Below, piece by piece: positions 14,621-23,200 of a stretch of 39,980 nucleotides of DNA. Source of the stretch: CAZDYP01 sp964509505 (lineage in GTDB: Bacteria > Chloroflexota > Anaerolineae > JACRMK01). The position numbers and the translations under genes are program-made. The stretch is taken from positions 1 to 39,980 of the forward strand of contig CAZDYP010000019.1 in assembly GCA_964509505.1 (NCBI GenBank). Reading direction: 5' to 3'. Below the pieces are notes generated by a model. It was not told the origin of the DNA, made no database searches, and worked only from the letters and a program-made list of their open reading frames with translations. Position 1 is the stretch's first letter. Each line of letters starts with the position of its first letter.

Positions 14621-15964
14621 ATGAGCACACGAGGCGAAGAGTGGTTGCGCTTGGGGATTGCGACGGCGCGTGGTCAACGCGAGAGGGACAAGGCGGAGGC
14701 GCGTGAGTATTTGGAACGCGCACTCGACAGCAACCTCGCACTCGAACAACAACCCGAAGCGTATTATTGGTTGAGCCGCGTCACCGACGATCCGGTGAAA
14801 AAGCGCGATTACTTGGAACACGTCTTGGCATTTCTACCGAGTCATCCCGAAGCGCGGCGCGAGCTCGCCATTCTCAATGGCAACTTGAAACCCGCAGACA
14901 TCGTGGATACGACTATGCCGTTGAAACCCGTCGAGACGACGGCGCGCGTGCAAGCCAGCGAGCGACGCCGCGCGGTATGTCCACAATGCGGCGGCAAATT
15001 GAATTACGATGCAGACAAAAAAGCGTTGCGCTGTGCGTATTGCGGTTATCGCCAATCCGAGTACGAAGCGTTGATGGATAGCAGTGGCATGGAACAAGAT
15101 TTTTTGCTGACCTTGCCGACGGCGCGCGCGCATCGTTGGGAGCTGCCTACCGCGCGCCTTCTCAGTTGCCAAAGCTGCGGCGCGAGTTTTACCTTGCCGC
15201 CCTCGCAAGCCTCAGCCACGTGTCCCTTCTGCGCTTCGGCGTACGTGGTCGAGTCCAGCGCGCAGAACGAATTGCTCGCGCCCGATGCGGTGTTGCCGTT
15301 TCGATTCAAATATGACGAGGCGGTGAAGCATGTGCGCCATTGGCTGCAAGCACAAAAATTTGCGCCGCATGATTTGGCGAAACGTTCCGCCATCGTCAAG
15401 CCGCGTCCCATATATTTGCCGTGCTGGACGTTTGACATCAGCGGCGAAGTGAAATGGAAAGGCTTGGTGCGTGTCGTGCGCCACAATCAATTTGGCCATT
15501 TTCAAGAGGAGTGGGCGCCGACGGAGGGCGCGCAAATGGTGTGGCACGACGACATGCTTATCCCCGCCGCGCATTCGATTCCCGCAGCATACATCACGGA
15601 GCTGCTCCGCTTCGACACTAGCGCGCTCGCGCCATACACGGCGGAGTTGTTGGCAGATGTGTCCGTCGAGGTGTATCAAGTAGCGTTGGCGGATGCGGCT
15701 GTTGTGGCGCACGCCCGCGCTTTTCACGCCGCGAAGGAGCGCGTCATGTTGGGTGAAGCCTCCGAAGCAAAGGAGGTAACCTATAATAGCTTGGGCATCT
15801 TCATCGAATCGTATAAGCTGATGTTGGCGCCGATTTGGATCACAGGCTATCGTTACAAAGGGACCATGTATGCCCTCTACCTCAACGGGCAAACAGGCGA
15901 AGGGCATGGCGCCGTGCCGCGCAGTGGGTTGCAGAAGTTGGCCGCGGGGATTTTGGGGGATTAG
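14621..15964 (+). CDS. TPR-like and zinc-ribbon protein of unknown function
   Basis: A 447-residue cytoplasmic protein with no signal peptide. Residues 1-90 look like helical TPR repeats (EEWLRLGIATARGQ, EYLERALDSNLALEQQ, EAYYWLSRVTDD). Two four-cysteine zinc ribbons follow: CPQCG...CAYCG near 123-143, and CQSCG...CPFC near 186-205. The remaining 240 residues are a beta-rich domain (LPCWTFDISGEVKWKG, HDDMLIPAAHSIP, IWITGYRYKGTMYALYLNG) similar to domains that follow zinc ribbons in uncharacterised bacterial proteins. The start at 14621 is chosen for AGGAAA upstream and a TATAAT at 14587-14592; the longer frame from 14408 crosses gatC. Function unknown. Confidence 0.75.
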   Translation: MSTRGEEWLRLGIATARGQRERDKAEAREYLERALDSNLALEQQPEAYYWLSRVTDDPVKKRDYLEHVLAFLPSHPEARRELAILNGNLKPADIVDTTMPLKPVETTARVQASERRRAVCPQCGGKLNYDADKKALRCAYCGYRQSEYEALMDSSGMEQDFLLTLPTARAHRWELPTARLLSCQSCGASFTLPPSQASATCPFCASAYVVESSAQNELLAPDAVLPFRFKYDEAVKHVRHWLQAQKFAPHDLAKRSAIVKPRPIYLPCWTFDISGEVKWKGLVRVVRHNQFGHFQEEWAPTEGAQMVWHDDMLIPAAHSIPAAYITELLRFDTSALAPYTAELLADVSVEVYQVALADAAVVAHARAFHAAKERVMLGEASEAKEVTYNSLGIFIESYKLMLAPIWITGYRYKGTMYALYLNGQTGEGHGAVPRSGLQKLAAGILGD

Positions 15965-16002
15965 TCATCGGTAATTGGTCTCCTGTTTCATCTATACTCC
16001 TT

Positions 16003-16079
16003 AACACAACCACGAATTGAGGAAGAACAAAAGGCGTCAATGGTGTTTGTTTCTTTGTCAATTCGTGGTTGTGTTTTTA
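16003..16079. terminator. Bidirectional hairpin terminator
   Basis: A perfect 18-bp inverted repeat: AACACAACCACGAATTGA (16003-16020) with its complement at 16058-16075. Imperfect pairing continues inward (GAAGAACAAA against TTTGTTTCTTT), and a short T run follows on the plus strand. It lies between the convergent TPR/zinc-ribbon and LLM genes. Confidence 0.7.
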
Positions 16080-16997
16080 GATGCCCGCCTTCGCCAACGT
16101 CGCCAAAAATTCGCGAGTGCGCTTCGCCGCGTCGGGGTCATCCGACAATCCGACGACTTGCCCGTTGAAATCAGTTACGCCGATGGCAGCGAGCTGACGC
16201 AACTGTTTCTCGACGGCGCTCTCATCGCCCACGATGGCAGCGAGCGTCACATCGGGCGCACCCTCAATTTCGAGAATGGCACGATACGAGGGCAAGTTCG
16301 CATAGTTGGCAAATGTCTGCGCGACCGTCGCCTTCGCTGCCTCCATTTTGTTCGTCACGCAAATCGGGAACCCTGCGACGACGCGCGGCGCGGGCTTGCC
16401 CGCCGCTTGTGCGGCTTTCGTGATGTGTGGAATGGCAGTCGTCTCCAAATACTTCGGTCCACCCATCCACGTAATCGTGCCATCGGCCAGCGTGCCTGCG
16501 AGCTTCAACATCTGCGCGCCGAGCGCGGCGACGATGACAGGCGGCGGCGTGACGCCCGTGATGGTCAATTGCGTTTTCACGCGATACAACTTGCCTTGAA
16601 AGTCAACGGCCTGGCCTGACAACGCGCCTTTGAGAATCATGAGATACTCGCGCATGTGGAGAATGGGTTTCGAGAAGTCGAAGCCCAAGCGTTCTTCCAT
16701 CGAGACGCGATGACTGAGACCAATGCCCAACACGAAGCGGTTGTTCGTCGCCGCTTGCGCCGTCAACGCCATCTGCGCCAGCGCAATGGGATGACGCGGA
16801 TACGTTGGGATGATGGCGGTGCCAAGCTCAAGCGTCTGCGTCACCCGTCCCGCGTGCGAAAGCAACATGATGGGATCGTAGCCTGCACTCGACGCCCAAC
16901 AATTGTAAAAACCATCGGCTTCGGCTTTGCTGAATCGTGCGAGTGTCTCGTCGAAGCCGCCTCTGGCGATACCGCCTGAATTGAGTCCGATACGCAT
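16077..16997 (-). CDS. LLM-class F420-dependent oxidoreductase
   Basis: A 306-residue luciferase-like TIM barrel. The N-terminus RIGLNSGGIARGGFDETLAR, the segment ELGTAIIPTYPRHPIALAQM, RFVLGIGLSHR and DGTITWMGGPKYLE are typical of the F420-dependent LLM group (TIGR03564-like). Such enzymes transfer a hydride between F420 and an organic substrate; the substrate is unknown. Cofactor F420 use occurs in Chloroflexota, which fits the suggested host. AGGAGAAC lies 5 bases before ATG. It is convergent with the TPR/zinc-ribbon gene, and the two share a bidirectional hairpin. Confidence 0.88.
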   Translation of the reverse strand: MRIGLNSGGIARGGFDETLARFSKAEADGFYNCWASSAGYDPIMLLSHAGRVTQTLELGTAIIPTYPRHPIALAQMALTAQAATNNRFVLGIGLSHRVSMEERLGFDFSKPILHMREYLMILKGALSGQAVDFQGKLYRVKTQLTITGVTPPPVIVAALGAQMLKLAGTLADGTITWMGGPKYLETTAIPHITKAAQAAGKPAPRVVAGFPICVTNKMEAAKATVAQTFANYANLPSYRAILEIEGAPDVTLAAIVGDESAVEKQLRQLAAIGVTDFNGQVVGLSDDPDAAKRTREFLATLAKAGI

Positions 16998-17376
16998 GAT
17001 AGTTCTCCTAAATTCACTGTTCAGTGTTCAGCCTTCCGTTGAAACTCAATACAACGGAAGACTGACACTGCCGTTACCGCGTCCGCACGCGAATATGCCC
17101 ACCCAACGCAGCCATCCGCTGTTGCCATTGGTGTCGCGCAAAAACTCGCCCGATTCGTCTTTGCGATTTGTATCCAATGCTATCCACGATCAACCCCACA
17201 AACCGCTAATGAGAACGGGGGGCTCTGCGAGCGGCGGCAGGTCGTCTTGGATAGGATAACCGCCGCGAGGCTGCAACGGTATTAGCAGAGCGCTATTTTG
17301 CGTCGTCAAGGCAATATCGGCAAGCGCGAGCAAAGTCGGCGCTGTTCTCTTCCTTCTTTCTTCTTTATCTTTGCGG
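16998..17376. other. Intergenic stretch with word repeat and possible decayed coding
   Basis: Bases 17010-17032 carry a CACTGTTCAGTGTTCAG word pair, followed by a perfect 8-bp hairpin (TTCCGTTG with CAACGGAA, about 17033-17058). From about 17330 down to 17055 one minus-strand frame stays protein-like across a single TGA: LLALADIALTTQNSALLIPL, PPVLISGLWG, stop, then ALDTNRKDESGEFLRDTNGN. No family was recognised and no start is evident. It may be the decayed end of a gene, since it lies just downstream of peptidase E on the same strand. Confidence 0.35.
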
Positions 17377-18090
17377 TTATGTTGCCGCGCCCAAGTAAGT
17401 CGTCTCCAGCGCTGTTTCCTCGATCCCATTCGCCGTCTTGCGCACGCGATAGCCTTTGGCGTTGGCGCGCGAGCTGACGACACGATACAACTCGTCGCCG
17501 ACAAAGTGCGCCGCTGCGCCGTCGTCGCATGCGAGTCCTGCAGGCAACAATTCGCCACTTTGAATCATGCGATGAAAGATGGGGCGGCGCGTCGGCTCGC
17601 TATCGTAGTGTGGACTGTAGCTGCCTTTCAAAAAGCCAAGACAGTACAACGCCGTGAGCGGACCGGGAATCGAGTCCGTCGTGCCACACTCGAACCAACA
17701 CAACGCGCCCGCGCTGACACCGCCGAGAACAATGCCTTGTGCCCACGCCTCGCGCATCACCTGGTCGAGTCCCCATTCGCGCCACAACACCAACAAGTTT
17801 TTCGTGTTGCCGCCGCCGACGTAAATCGCATGTTGTTCGAGGATGAATGAGCGTAGGTCAGCCGTTGGCGCTTTGAACAAGTTCAGATGCGTTGGCTTAC
17901 AATCAAACTGCGTGTATGTTTCATAGAACTTCAAACGCGCCAGCGCGGGGTCGTTGCCGCTCGCTGTGTCCACGAAGCAGACCTTCGGCGTGTTCTTGCC
18001 CGTCTGTTGCAAGAAGTATTGGTCGAGCAACGGATTCTCTGGCTCTTGCATGAAGCTGCCGCCGCCGATGGCGATGATTTGTTTTGGCAT
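17377..18090 (-). CDS. Peptidase E-like (S51) serine peptidase
   Basis: A 237-residue class I glutamine-amidotransferase-like protein of family S51. The nucleophile Ser is in GVSAGALCWFE near residue 126, the YVGGGNTKNLL strand-loop precedes it, and a His follows in GSYSPHYDSE. The N-terminus KQIIAIGGGSF and FVDTASGN are also typical. Peptidase E cleaves Asp-X dipeptides; homologues can have other roles, including cyanophycinase. Length fits peptidase E. The start has AGAGGTCAC close upstream. It is separated from the D-aminoacylase by 129 bases containing a palindromic repeat. Confidence 0.85.
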   Translation of the reverse strand: MPKQIIAIGGGSFMQEPENPLLDQYFLQQTGKNTPKVCFVDTASGNDPALARLKFYETYTQFDCKPTHLNLFKAPTADLRSFILEQHAIYVGGGNTKNLLVLWREWGLDQVMREAWAQGIVLGGVSAGALCWFECGTTDSIPGPLTALYCLGFLKGSYSPHYDSEPTRRPIFHRMIQSGELLPAGLACDDGAAAHFVGDELYRVVSSRANAKGYRVRKTANGIEETALETTYLGAAT

Positions 18091-18169
18091 GTGACCTCTA
18101 GCACCACAGAGACACAGAGTACACAGAGAGAAAAATTTAAAACTCCGTGCGCTCTGTGACTAGTATGAT

Positions 18170-18196
18170 GTAGGTCGGATTGGCAATCCGACTTAC
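18170..18196. repeat. Palindromic interspersed repeat (GTCGGATT type)
   Basis: GTAGGTCGGATT and AATCCGACTTAC pair around a 3-base loop (GGC), giving a 12-bp stem with one G-T pair. A CACAGAGA word run (18101-18135) and its inverted echo CTCTGTGGTG (about 18207-18216) flank it. The layout (GTAGG, palindrome, CTAC or TTAC) resembles that at 14496-14562. Confidence 0.6.
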
Positions 18197-18219
18197 AGGC
18201 TTAGTATCTCTGTGGTGGA

Positions 18220-19851
18220 TCAATGGTTATGGTTTCCTTTGTAGCCGGGCCCACGCACGACGCGCCCTGGCATCGCCCCTGTATGTTCGCCATCACGCAA
18301 CACCTGCGTGCCGTTCACGAACACGTGCGTCATGCCCGTCGCGTATTGGTGCGGCTGGTCAAACGTCGCATGGTCTTGTATCTGCGCGGGGTCGAAGACG
18401 ACGACATCAGCGTAGTAGCCTGCTTGCAATGCGCCGCGTCGTTGGATTTTCAAATTCGCGGCGGGGAATGATGTCAGGCGACGAATGGCCTCTTGGAGTG
18501 GAATGATTTTTTCGTCGCGTACGTATTTGCCAAGTAAGCGCGCGAAGTTGCCGTAGGCGCGCGGATGAATCGAAGATTCCAAGAAGAGGCCTTCGGGCGC
18601 GAGCGAAGGGCTGTCCGAATCGAACGCGACCCACGGCAACGCGATTTGCTTGCGAATGTTTTCTTCGGACATCTTGAAATAGACCGCGTTAGGGCGTCCA
18701 CCATCCTCCAACACCAAGTCCATCAGCGCCTCAGCGGCGGGTTGTTTGCGGATGGCTGCCACGTCTGCCAATGTCGTGCCGATGTATGGCTTTAGCGCGG
18801 GCGCGGTGATTGCGACGAGAAAGATGTTCTCCGCGCCCGCCGCCGCAAGATGGCTCTCCCATTCGCCATTCGTTATCGCCATCTCCGCTTGGATGCGCTC
18901 GCGCGTCGCCTGGTCTTGCAAGCGTGTGAGCAACGCCGCGTGTCCGCCCTCGTGCGCCCAGCCGGGAAAATTTGAGGCGAGGCTCGTGGATGACGCGGTG
19001 TAGGTGTACATATCGGCAGTGATGGGCAAGCCTGCCGCGCGCGCCGCGTTCACCTTCTCGATGACCTGATCCAGCTTGTGCCAATACGCTTTGCCCGACG
19101 CTTTGAGATGATAAATCTCGGCAGCGCAATGGCCCTCGCGCGCAATTGTGATGAGCTCGTCAACGGCTTCGAGGAAGCGGCTGCCCTCGCTGCGGATGTG
19201 CGAGATGTACATGCCGTGGTAATCGCCGACGACTTTGGCGAGCGCGAGGAGTTCGTCCGTGTTGGCGTAACAATCCGGAGCATAGATGAGCGATGAGGAC
19301 ATGCCGACTGCCCCTTCTTCCATGGCTTGTTGGATGAGGGCGCGCATTTGATCGAGCTCGCGCGCGGTGGGCTGGCGGCTTGCATAACCCAGCGTGTGGA
19401 CGCGCACCGTCGCCGCGCTGGTGAACGAGGCGATGTTTGTGGCGATGCCGCGCGCGACGAGCCAATCCATGTACTCGCCAAGTGTCGTCCACTCCACCGC
19501 GTAGATTTTCTGTGCGCCTTGTTGCGCGATACGATCCTGCTTCATCGCATCGTTCAACGGTCCCATCGCCGCCATGCCCTCGCCCAACACTTCGAGCGTG
19601 ACGCCTTGGCGGATGTCGCTTTGTGAACGTCCATCCACGATGAGCGAGATTTGCGCGTGGCTCAACATGTTGATGAAACCCGGCGCGACAGCGAGACCCC
19701 CCACCTCCATTTCGTTGCGCGCATTCGCGTCGCCAACATGACCGACGGCGGCGATGGTGTCGCCATGAATCGCAACGTCGCCCACGAAGGGGGCGTTGCC
19801 GCGGCCGTCGTAGAGGACGCCGTTGCGGAGGATGACATCATAAGTGGGCAT
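18220..19851 (-). CDS. N-acyl-D-amino-acid deacylase family amidohydrolase
   Basis: A 543-residue amidohydrolase of the D-aminoacylase group: N-terminal YDVILRNGVLYDGRGNAPFV and ending KGNHNH. Later metal/active-site positions are present: His in YISHIRSEGS, His in AEIYHLKASGK, and Asp in AFDSDSPSL. The first metal motif is altered: PGFINMLSHAQ replaces the usual PGFIDXHTH, so the first His of HXH is Leu while the second remains. The usual metal-site Cys region (GNCG) reads LGEGMA. It belongs to a subgroup with INMLS and VTLEVLGE and may act on N-acyl-D-amino acids or related amides. The start at 19851 has GAGGTATT upstream; a promoter lies about 50 bases further. A longer frame from 19998 would run through that promoter. 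Confidence 0.82.
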   Translation of the reverse strand: MPTYDVILRNGVLYDGRGNAPFVGDVAIHGDTIAAVGHVGDANARNEMEVGGLAVAPGFINMLSHAQISLIVDGRSQSDIRQGVTLEVLGEGMAAMGPLNDAMKQDRIAQQGAQKIYAVEWTTLGEYMDWLVARGIATNIASFTSAATVRVHTLGYASRQPTARELDQMRALIQQAMEEGAVGMSSSLIYAPDCYANTDELLALAKVVGDYHGMYISHIRSEGSRFLEAVDELITIAREGHCAAEIYHLKASGKAYWHKLDQVIEKVNAARAAGLPITADMYTYTASSTSLASNFPGWAHEGGHAALLTRLQDQATRERIQAEMAITNGEWESHLAAAGAENIFLVAITAPALKPYIGTTLADVAAIRKQPAAEALMDLVLEDGGRPNAVYFKMSEENIRKQIALPWVAFDSDSPSLAPEGLFLESSIHPRAYGNFARLLGKYVRDEKIIPLQEAIRRLTSFPAANLKIQRRGALQAGYYADVVVFDPAQIQDHATFDQPHQYATGMTHVFVNGTQVLRDGEHTGAMPGRVVRGPGYKGNHNH

Positions 19852-19898
19852 GAATACCTCACGGAAATACAGAGAGATTAGAGAGGCTATTGCGCGTA

Positions 19899-19926
19899 AG
19901 TATAAGCCAAACACCACGCGCGTCAA
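19899..19926 (-). promoter_or_regulatory. Promoter of the D-aminoacylase-like gene
   Basis: On the minus strand, TTGACG (19921-19926), a 16-base spacer and TATACT (19899-19904). The expected transcript has a leader of about 40 bases with GAGGTATT before the ATG at 19851. Confidence 0.65.
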
Positions 19927-20017
19927 GGCTTTCGCGCGCAAACCCATGTCTTCCTGAGTAACCAACACTGACTTGGGTTTAGCCTTTGCTACTTCCACTT
20001 TTTACTTTTCACTGTTG

Positions 20018-20137
20018 GCTCATCCCTAAACTATTTGCCGCGCTGCTCGCGCCAGACTCCCGTTGGTCGCAAATCCCGCGCACTAGCGGCGGATGTGACC
20101 ATCCGCCGTGAGCGTTGCAATCAGTTTAGGGATGAGC
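20018..20137. mobile_element. MITE-like element with 15-bp terminal inverted repeats
   Basis: GCTCATCCCTAAACT (20018-20032) and AGTTTAGGGATGAGC (20123-20137) are perfect inverted repeats. About 12 further bases inward match imperfectly (ATTTGCCGCGCT against GATTGCAACGCT). Inside lies a perfect 9-bp hairpin (CGGCGGATG, loop TGAC, CATCCGCCG; 20087-20108). The element has no ORF, is 120 bases long, and shows no clear target duplication. It sits between the D-aminoacylase promoter and the start of the YYY gene, so its hairpins could also affect transcription. Confidence 0.6.
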
Positions 20138-20192
20138 GTCGCTTTTTACTGCCTGCGATTCACGTTTCACTTTTCACTCCCCCCTCGTATGC

Positions 20193-20198
20193 TATAAT
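20193..20198 (+). promoter_or_regulatory. -10 box of the GT-C/YYY gene, leaderless arrangement
   Basis: TATAAT lies nine bases before ATG 20208, with no Shine-Dalgarno sequence between them. The -35 region is weak (only C/T-rich sequence around 20165-20176). Confidence 0.5.
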
Positions 20199-20207
20199 AA
20201 CCAAACC

Positions 20208-23200
20208 ATGAACACTCGCGCGCAACCACGTTGGCTCAATTGGGCTGTGTTCGCCCTCCTCCTCAGCGGTTTAGGACTTCGCCTCTACAACCTCAACTGG
20301 GATGACAATCATCATGTTCATCCTGACGAGCGTTTCATCACCATGGTAGCGATGGATACGCGGATGCCCGACAACCTAGGCGACATCCTTAACCCGCGTC
20401 GCTCACCGCTCAATCCATACTGGAACGTCAATGCCAATCAAGCGCGTCGTTTCGCGTACGGCAGCTTCCCGCTCTACTTGTTGCGCCTCACCACTACCGC
20501 AGTCAGCGCGACTGGCACATTCGTCGAAGCCATCGTCCGCCCCGCCGACCACACGCCGCCCACAGGCATCGCTGCGACCATCCTCAAAGAAGCTCTTGAA
20601 TGGCGCAAAGCCAACGACTACGATCACATCAACCTCGTCGGGCGCGTTCTCTCTGCGATTTTCGACACTATCACACTCGGTCTTATCTTTGTGATTGGGC
20701 GTCGCATCTTCAATGCCTCAGTGGGTCTGTGGGCAATGGCATTCGTGACGTTCAACGTCCAACACATTCAGCTCGCGCACTTCTACGCGTTCGACATTCC
20801 CACCACCACCGTCATCGTCGCGGCAATTTACTTCGGCATCCGCGTCGCGCAAGACGGCAAACGCTCCGATTCGTTGTGGCTCGGCGCGATGGTCGCGCTT
20901 GCCATCGCCTCGAAATTTTCGGCGATGCCGTTGTTGCTGGTGCTCGTGATGGCGCACGGCTTGCGCCCTTGGCTCACCTATCGCAACAATGACGCTGCGA
21001 CGCTGCGCCCCGCCAGTGCGTTGGGCATTGTAGCCAATCCGCCCATGCCGATAACCCACGGTCTCTCTACGGAAATGAGACGTGCGCTGTTAGGCATCGC
21101 CCTCAGCGTGTTCTGTGGTTTGCTCATCTTCGCCGTCGTCAGCCCCTTCACCTTCCTCGACTTCAAAGGCTACAGCGACAGCATCGGCGAACAAAGCGAC
21201 ATGGTGCGCGGTATTCTCGATTATCCCTACACGCGCCAATATCGCAACACGGGCTTGTCGTATTGGCTCGAAAATTACTCGACATGGGCGCTAGGTTTGC
21301 CTCTCGCGTTCGCCGCCTATGCAGGCTTCGTCGTGGTCATCGTGCGCTGCGTGCGCCGCACCGCCACAGCCGCCGAACTGCTCATGCTCTCATGGGTCAT
21401 CCCTTACAGCCTGATCACGCTCTCGTTTCAAGTGAAGTTTTTGCGCTACCTGGTTCCCCTCACGCCGTTTATGTGCCTGATGGCGGCGTATGGCTTGTGG
21501 CGAATTAGAGATTGGATAGTAGAGATTGGATATTGGAAATCGCAGCCTAATATCCAATCTCTAATATCCAACATCCTTTTGTTCGCCATCCTCGCCAGCT
21601 CCAGCTTCTACGCCCTTGCCTTCATGCAAATCTACACTGCGCCATTGACGCGCGTGCAGGCATCGGAATGGATCTATCGCCATATCCCTGCTGGCAAACA
21701 ATTGAGCGATGAGTCGTGGGACGATTCGCTGCCCTTGTCGCGCCTCGTGGATGGGCGTCCGCGCAATCAAGGCGAATACAAAATGCCGATGGCGACGATG
21801 CACCTGCACGAACCCGACGATGCGCGCAAACTCACCTTGCTCAAACAATGGGTGAATAAGACGGACTACATCATCCTTTCCTCCAATCGCATGTACGGCT
21901 GGATTGACCGCCTCGCCGACCGCTTCCCCATCGTCAAGCGTTATTACGAGCTCTTGTTCGCGGAGCAATTGGGTTTCAAACTCGTCGCTGAATTTACGTC
22001 GCGCCCGCGTCTTGGCTCATTCGAGTTCAACGATGATCGCAGCGACGAATCGTTCACCGTCTATGATCATCCGCGTGTGTTGATCTACCAGAAGACGCGT
22101 CCATTGAGCGATGCGGAATGGGCGACGCTCTTTGCCGCTGTGCCTCCCGCCAAAACCAACAACGACGCTGCGCCTACTACACCTGCGACCACGCGCGATA
22201 AGACGTTGTTGCTAGACCGTCCCGTTGACCAACTGCCCGCCGTGCATGACCGCGCCTGGAATCCGCTCGCGCGCGCGTCGCAATGGCTTGGCGTCGTTTC
22301 GTGGTGGCTCGTCGTCGAGCTGCTGGGCTTGCTTGCGTTGCCGCTTACGGCATTCGTGTTCCAACATTTTGCCGATGGCGGCTACGCGTTCAGCAAAGCC
22401 TTAGGCTTGCTCATCGTCGCATACCTTGTGTGGATTGCGGCGAGTTTGCAGCTCGTCATCCAACTTGCGCTGTTCGTGTGGTTCGTGGCGGGCGCGTTGC
22501 TCGTCGCATCCATCACGCTCATCGCGCAACGACGCGCCTTGTTCGCGCAATGGCAGCGCGAGCGACGCGCGCTCATCCTCATCGAAGAAGCGTTGTTCAC
22601 AGGCGCGTTCCTCATCTTCATCGGCGTGCGCCTCCTTAACCCCGACTTGTGGCAGCCCTGGCAAGGCGGCGAAAAATCTATGGAGTTCGCCTTCCTTAAC
22701 GCGATTCTCCGCTCGCCCTACTTCCCACCGTATGACCCCTACTTCGCAGGCGGCTACATCAACTACTACTACTATGGTATCTACCTCGTCGGCGTCCTCA
22801 TCAAGCTCGCGGGCGTCGCGCCTGAAGTCGCCTTCAACCTCGCCATCCCCACACTGTTTGCGTTGACGGCGGTGGGCGCATTCGGCGTCGCATACAATTT
22901 GCGAATGGCAAATGGCGAATGGCGAATGGCAGATGGCGGATGGCAAATAGCCAATCGCCAATCGCAAATGGCGAATAGTCATTCATCGTCGGCTATACGC
23001 TATCAGCTATCTGCCATCCGCTATTCGCCAGCGGCTATTTTGTCGGGCTTGCTCGCTGCCTTGTTCATCGTCGCGCTCGGCAACCTCGACGGCTTCGTGC
23101 AATTCGTCGAGGGCTTCGGCAAAGCCGCGCAGAGCGATTTCACATCGAGCATTATCGGCGTCGAGGGGTTCGTCAAGATGCTGCAAGGCATTCCCGCAGT

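Noticed and set aside
22401..22982. Minus-strand 193-residue ORF inside the first YYY gene
   Set aside because: Charged low-complexity antisense of a membrane protein; no start signal.
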